DNA of 35,131 bases, taken from the NCBI GenBank assembly GCA_012960975.1, contig DUAE01000024.1, positions 1 to 35,131 on the forward strand, written 5' to 3'. The notes under the pieces are model-generated. The model ran no database searches and had not been told where the DNA came from. It saw only the letters and a program-made list of their open reading frames with translations. The position numbers and the translations under genes were made by a program. The number at the start of each line of letters is the position of its first letter. Position 1 is the first letter of the stretch. The stretch comes from Candidatus Poseidoniales archaeon (GTDB taxonomy: Archaea > Thermoplasmatota > Poseidoniia > Poseidoniales > Thalassarchaeaceae). Of this stretch, positions 32,174 through 35,131 are shown piece by piece.

Positions 32174-34983
32174 GTGAACACGCTCTTGCGGTGGAAGGAA
32201 GATTTAGGAGCCAGTCCGGCCATCTTAATCTCGCTGACCCACTCCTTCCCTTTCTTGCTGTGACCGTACATCACCTCGCCGGGACTTACCTTCCAGTTCC
32301 ACTGCTGCTCGAAGACCTTGGCATCCTCTAGATTCCGACACAGCTTGCTAGGCACTACATGATACATCGACAGGATGTTCTCGCTTCTTCGGAAGTACTT
32401 GGCGATGACTTTTGGGAGCATCTCGCTGAGCCAGGTCTCGCTGACCACCTTGACCTCTCTCGGTATAACATATCGGGGGTTGTCCAGAGGCCCTAGAATC
32501 TCCTGCATTGCCTCGGCGAAAATCTCTGACTCCTCCTCTGAAGCATCCTCGAGGTAAGCCCTCATCCAGCCCCCTCCTCTGCTCCCTCCCCCTACCTTGG
32601 CATCGAACCTGATTAGGCCCAAAGCCTGTAGGGAGCAAGCGACAGCATCCCCGATTGCTTGAATCAGGGATTCGTCTGACCACGCGACAAGACCGATCCT
32701 GTTAGCCGGAGGGAATCCTTCTCCGAATGATCCTTTGATTTCGATTGCTTCTCTTGGCACTGCGTTGAAGGGTTGTCCAATCCCCCACAGTTCTCTTGCC
32801 CTTCCTCTGTTCCTTGCCCTCATCAGCATCTCCTCGTTGAATATCTCCATCGTTTCCGAGACGCCTTCCGGCTCGGCTTCAGTGAAAGCAGCGTGAACGT
32901 GCCCCACTCCCTTCTCAATGGCGCCGTCGTCGCAGACTCCGTACAACTGCTTATGCTTCCTCTTGAATCGGAGATAGTCATCGAATCCTTTGGTGAACTC
33001 GTCAGCCAGACAGACTATGTCCCAATTATTAGCTACCTTCTCAGGCCAGTGCTTGTCCAGCCTGAACGACCTTCCTCTCAGTTGATTTATACTCATGCTG
33101 GTGGTCACTGTGGTCAGATCCACTAGGACGTTAATCCTGCTCGCGTCCCAGCCCTCGCCGAGTAGCCCCCTTGTTCCCACCAAGCACTTCGTCACTCCAT
33201 CTTGGAACATCTCGGTAATCATCATCGTATAGTGGCGTGGCAGCCAGTCCTTTCCCTTACCTCTGATTTCGAAGTAACCGCCTCTCTCGATGTAATCGAA
33301 CTTGATGTTCAGATTCCTCTCGGAGACCCACTGCTCAAAACGAGGGAATATCCGCTCTAAGAGGTCGTCGTCCACCAATACGGTCGTGCCCGTCATCAGC
33401 ACCGGGTCCAGCCTGTCAGTCGACTCGCATCCGAGCACTGCTCTGTATGCTGCTACTGCTCCACCGGCGTCATCATCGAGGACGCCTTCTACCAAGGCAG
33501 TAGCCGAGGTCTTCTCGAAGTCGGTCACGATCACTGCCCGAATGTCCGGTCCGAGGGTCTCCATCTCCGCCCTCAGTATGTCTCGCAGAGCATCGTACTT
33601 GGCGGAGGCGTAAGCCATCACCCTGCCGACAGGTGAAGCGCATAGTCTGGGGCCGCCCCCAGTAATCTGGACGCCAAGCATCCTCAGTTTGCTCTTCGCA
33701 TCCTCAGCAAGGGCATGGTCCTCCTCGCTTTCCGACCTCATCAGACCATTCCTGATGTAGCGATCGAGTATCGTGATCAGCACATCCATACTATTGCCTC
33801 CAGCTACGAGTTCAGCCGACGGCTGCGGTACACCTTCGGGCAGGTTTAGTTCGCCTGATGCGAGGTAGGCTCTAGCAGCGTCCGCGAGCCTCGGATCTCT
33901 TCTATGGAAAGAGTTCCAGTCCTTTGCTCTGCCAGCCGGCAGAATCAGTCCATCGAGCACTCTGGCGATCCAGACCTCAAGTTTTGGTGTGCGCCCCTTG
34001 ACGTTCTCCGCCCCCCCCTTCAGTTCACCTAGTAGGCTCTTGAAGTCCTCATCTACATTAGCGATGTATCTCAATTCTCCCGGAGAGGGGCGTACGAAGT
34101 ATGCGAGGTCCTGGTAGGGAGCGAGATTGCCGTCCCTGACTAGGGCAGGAACGGGGACCTCGTAGTCCACCTCTCCGAACAGGTCAAAGTATTGATCGAC
34201 CGAGGAGTTGCTGGCCCCCTCAGGAGGAGTAGCAGTGAGACCGAGAACAACTGGATTCCCGAGGAATTCCATGGCCTCGATGAGAACCCTGCCCCAGTGA
34301 TCCATCAGGTGATGGCACTCGTCGAGGATGACTAGACCGACTCCTACTTCCAAGAGTCTCTTCAGATTGGCCTTGGCGGACTCGTGGAGGATCCATAGGG
34401 CATTCCCATGCTCGGATAGCGAATCCCTGACCTTTTTCCTGTAGTGCCCCATCCTGTCAGAGTAGTATTCGAAGTTCTTCTCCCGCAGGTCAGCGATCCA
34501 GGCTAATGCGCTTTCACGATCGTCCGCCTCGACCGAACCGTCGTTCAAGTCAGGAGTCATCAGACTGGATATCCACAGCTCCATCGCAGACTCGTCTAGC
34601 TCGCCTCCTCCTCTCTTCGGGAGAGTCACCGACTGGTAGGTCAGCGAGGTCAGAATACCCGGGTTCTCTGGGTCAGTGCCTATTTCTGACTCCCTGTCAT
34701 CCAAGTGGAATAGTTCCTTGGCTCTCTCGACCCATTGGGCCTGTATGGCCGAGTTCGGGCTAAGCACCAACGTGGGCAGTCTGACCAGATCTGACCAGAC
34801 GTACAGTCCAAGTACGGTCTTCCCGGAACCAGGAGGAGCCACGATTAGCAGTTCTCTTGATCCAGATTCCAACTCCTTCCTGATTATGCTGGAAGAAGCC
34901 ACCTGAGAAGGCCTGAGTGTTCCCGAGAAACCAATCTTGCCGAAGCCATCGCTCATACTAGTTTCATGCTGGACGGGTTTCAT
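32170..34983 (-). CDS. Large SF2 DEAD/DEAH-type helicase, GC-rich
   Basis: 937 residues. Helicase motifs: LRPSQ near 23-27, Walker A VAPPGSGKT (48-56), LVLSPNSAIQAQW (Ia), VILDECHHL (about 218-226), GLTATPP (about 246-252), and, in the second RecA domain, VGTRGLLGEGWDASRINVLV and SINQLRGRSFRLD (about 630-642). About 300 residues of insertion separate the two RecA domains, and about 260 residues after motif VI match nothing I know. No nuclease, HD or methylase motif is visible. The architecture resembles uncharacterised large helicases I recall from Actinobacteria. Base composition is clearly richer in GC than all other genes here. The ATG at 34983 (or 34956) has no ribosome-binding site. It may be a transferred defence or repair gene. 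Confidence 0.85.
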   Translation of the reverse strand: MKPVQHETSMSDGFGKIGFSGTLRPSQVASSSIIRKELESGSRELLIVAPPGSGKTVLGLYVWSDLVRLPTLVLSPNSAIQAQWVERAKELFHLDDRESEIGTDPENPGILTSLTYQSVTLPKRGGGELDESAMELWISSLMTPDLNDGSVEADDRESALAWIADLREKNFEYYSDRMGHYRKKVRDSLSEHGNALWILHESAKANLKRLLEVGVGLVILDECHHLMDHWGRVLIEAMEFLGNPVVLGLTATPPEGASNSSVDQYFDLFGEVDYEVPVPALVRDGNLAPYQDLAYFVRPSPGELRYIANVDEDFKSLLGELKGGAENVKGRTPKLEVWIARVLDGLILPAGRAKDWNSFHRRDPRLADAARAYLASGELNLPEGVPQPSAELVAGGNSMDVLITILDRYIRNGLMRSESEEDHALAEDAKSKLRMLGVQITGGGPRLCASPVGRVMAYASAKYDALRDILRAEMETLGPDIRAVIVTDFEKTSATALVEGVLDDDAGGAVAAYRAVLGCESTDRLDPVLMTGTTVLVDDDLLERIFPRFEQWVSERNLNIKFDYIERGGYFEIRGKGKDWLPRHYTMMITEMFQDGVTKCLVGTRGLLGEGWDASRINVLVDLTTVTTSMSINQLRGRSFRLDKHWPEKVANNWDIVCLADEFTKGFDDYLRFKRKHKQLYGVCDDGAIEKGVGHVHAAFTEAEPEGVSETMEIFNEEMLMRARNRGRARELWGIGQPFNAVPREAIEIKGSFGEGFPPANRIGLVAWSDESLIQAIGDAVACSLQALGLIRFDAKVGGGSRGGGWMRAYLEDASEEESEIFAEAMQEILGPLDNPRYVIPREVKVVSETWLSEMLPKVIAKYFRRSENILSMYHVVPSKLCRNLEDAKVFEQQWNWKVSPGEVMYGHSKKGKEWVSEIKMAGLAPKSSFHRKSVFT

Positions 34984-35073
34984 GGTTTACTATTTCCCTA
35001 CTGCAGATTAGAGGGTAGCGTTCAGACTGGCCCACTGAAAGCCCATCAAACTACCATCTCCAGATGGAAGGGT

Positions 35074-35102
35074 TTCGGATGACCCCTTGCGACTTATCCG
35101 AA
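35074..35102. repeat. 7-bp inverted repeat upstream of the helicase gene
   Basis: TTCGGAT (35074-35080) and ATCCGAA (35096-35102), exact reverse complements with a 15-nt loop. A second, smaller palindrome, CCATCT-CC-AGATGG (35054-35067), lies just before it. The remaining 148 bases from 34984 to the window end hold no gene that I can see. Confidence 0.35.
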
Positions 35103-35131
35103 TCAATTAGTTGATACTATTGACTTGTTTC

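Noticed and set aside
32170-34983. Cas3 or type I/III restriction helicase.
   Set aside because: No HD or nuclease motif in the chain, no CRISPR repeats and no methylase or specificity gene in the window.

Overview
The window reads as a dense stretch of chromosome from an archaeon, most likely a marine Group II/III euryarchaeon (Candidatus Poseidoniia, Thermoplasmatota). Archaeal information-processing genes support this: a small-subunit clamp loader (rfcS), PCNA, transcription factor TFS, the Nop5-fibrillarin pair of C/D-box sRNPs, and an elongator tRNA-Met whose 76-nt intron has a textbook bulge-helix-bulge splice motif. Bacterial-type metabolic and repair genes are mixed in (fused IcmF mutase, FadD-like acyl-CoA ligase, MutM, SMUG1, LysE, aquaporin), as is common in surface-ocean Group II archaea. 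The lineage call is inferred from gene content. No rRNA or species marker is present.

Layout. 1-2751: the 3' end of an Asn/Ser-rich surface protein, the intron-containing tRNA-Met, and two unrecognised membrane proteins. 2791-6150 (minus): rfcS, panB and a CPA2-type antiporter with a C-terminal EF-hand. 6267-7298: a secreted lipoprotein related to Ca2+-dependent phosphoinositide phospholipase C. 7335-9838 (minus): a tightly coupled three-gene operon with the make-up of the bacterial 2-aminophenol meta-cleavage set: AmnB-like catalytic LigB subunit, AmnA-like non-catalytic subunit, and a RidA-family protein with an N-terminal glycine zipper. 9923-13717: small membrane protein, AUR1-like PAP2 enzyme, VOC-bicupin protein and a Frag1/DRAM-like membrane protein. 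13768-17514 (plus): YbaK editing domain, SMUG1, acyl-CoA synthetase, LysE exporter. 17526-18828 (minus): a membrane protein and a zinc-ribbon protein, divergent from the 1116-aa IcmF gene (18947-22297). 22302-26630: 10-Cys mini-protein, aquaporin, thioredoxin-like protein, an orphan, an SDR, MutM and a DUF4190 protein. 26631-28344 (minus): nop5-flpA. 28426-32173 (plus): crcB, tfs, pcn, a family 2 glycosyltransferase and a hemolysin III/PAQR protein. 32170-34983 (minus): a large SF2 helicase with clearly higher GC than everything before it.

How the genes work together. Replication and repair (RFC, PCNA, MutM, SMUG1), transcript cleavage (TFS) and RNA 2'-O-methylation (Nop5, FlpA) form the core. 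Acyl-CoA ligase and IcmF point to fatty or branched-chain acyl-CoA use. The LigB/RidA operon, perhaps with the nearby cupin protein, points to ring-opening catabolism of an aminated or hydroxylated aromatic. The PLC-like lipoprotein and the AUR1-like enzyme both belong to inositol-phospholipid families, which fits archaeal inositol lipids.

Packing is tight: no gene-free stretch exceeds 300 bases, and many neighbours overlap or abut. The strongest leads are the amn-like operon with its RidA fusion, the EF-hand antiporter, the GC-rich helicase, and several perfect inverted repeats at divergent promoters. I saw no CRISPR array, insertion sequence or prophage.
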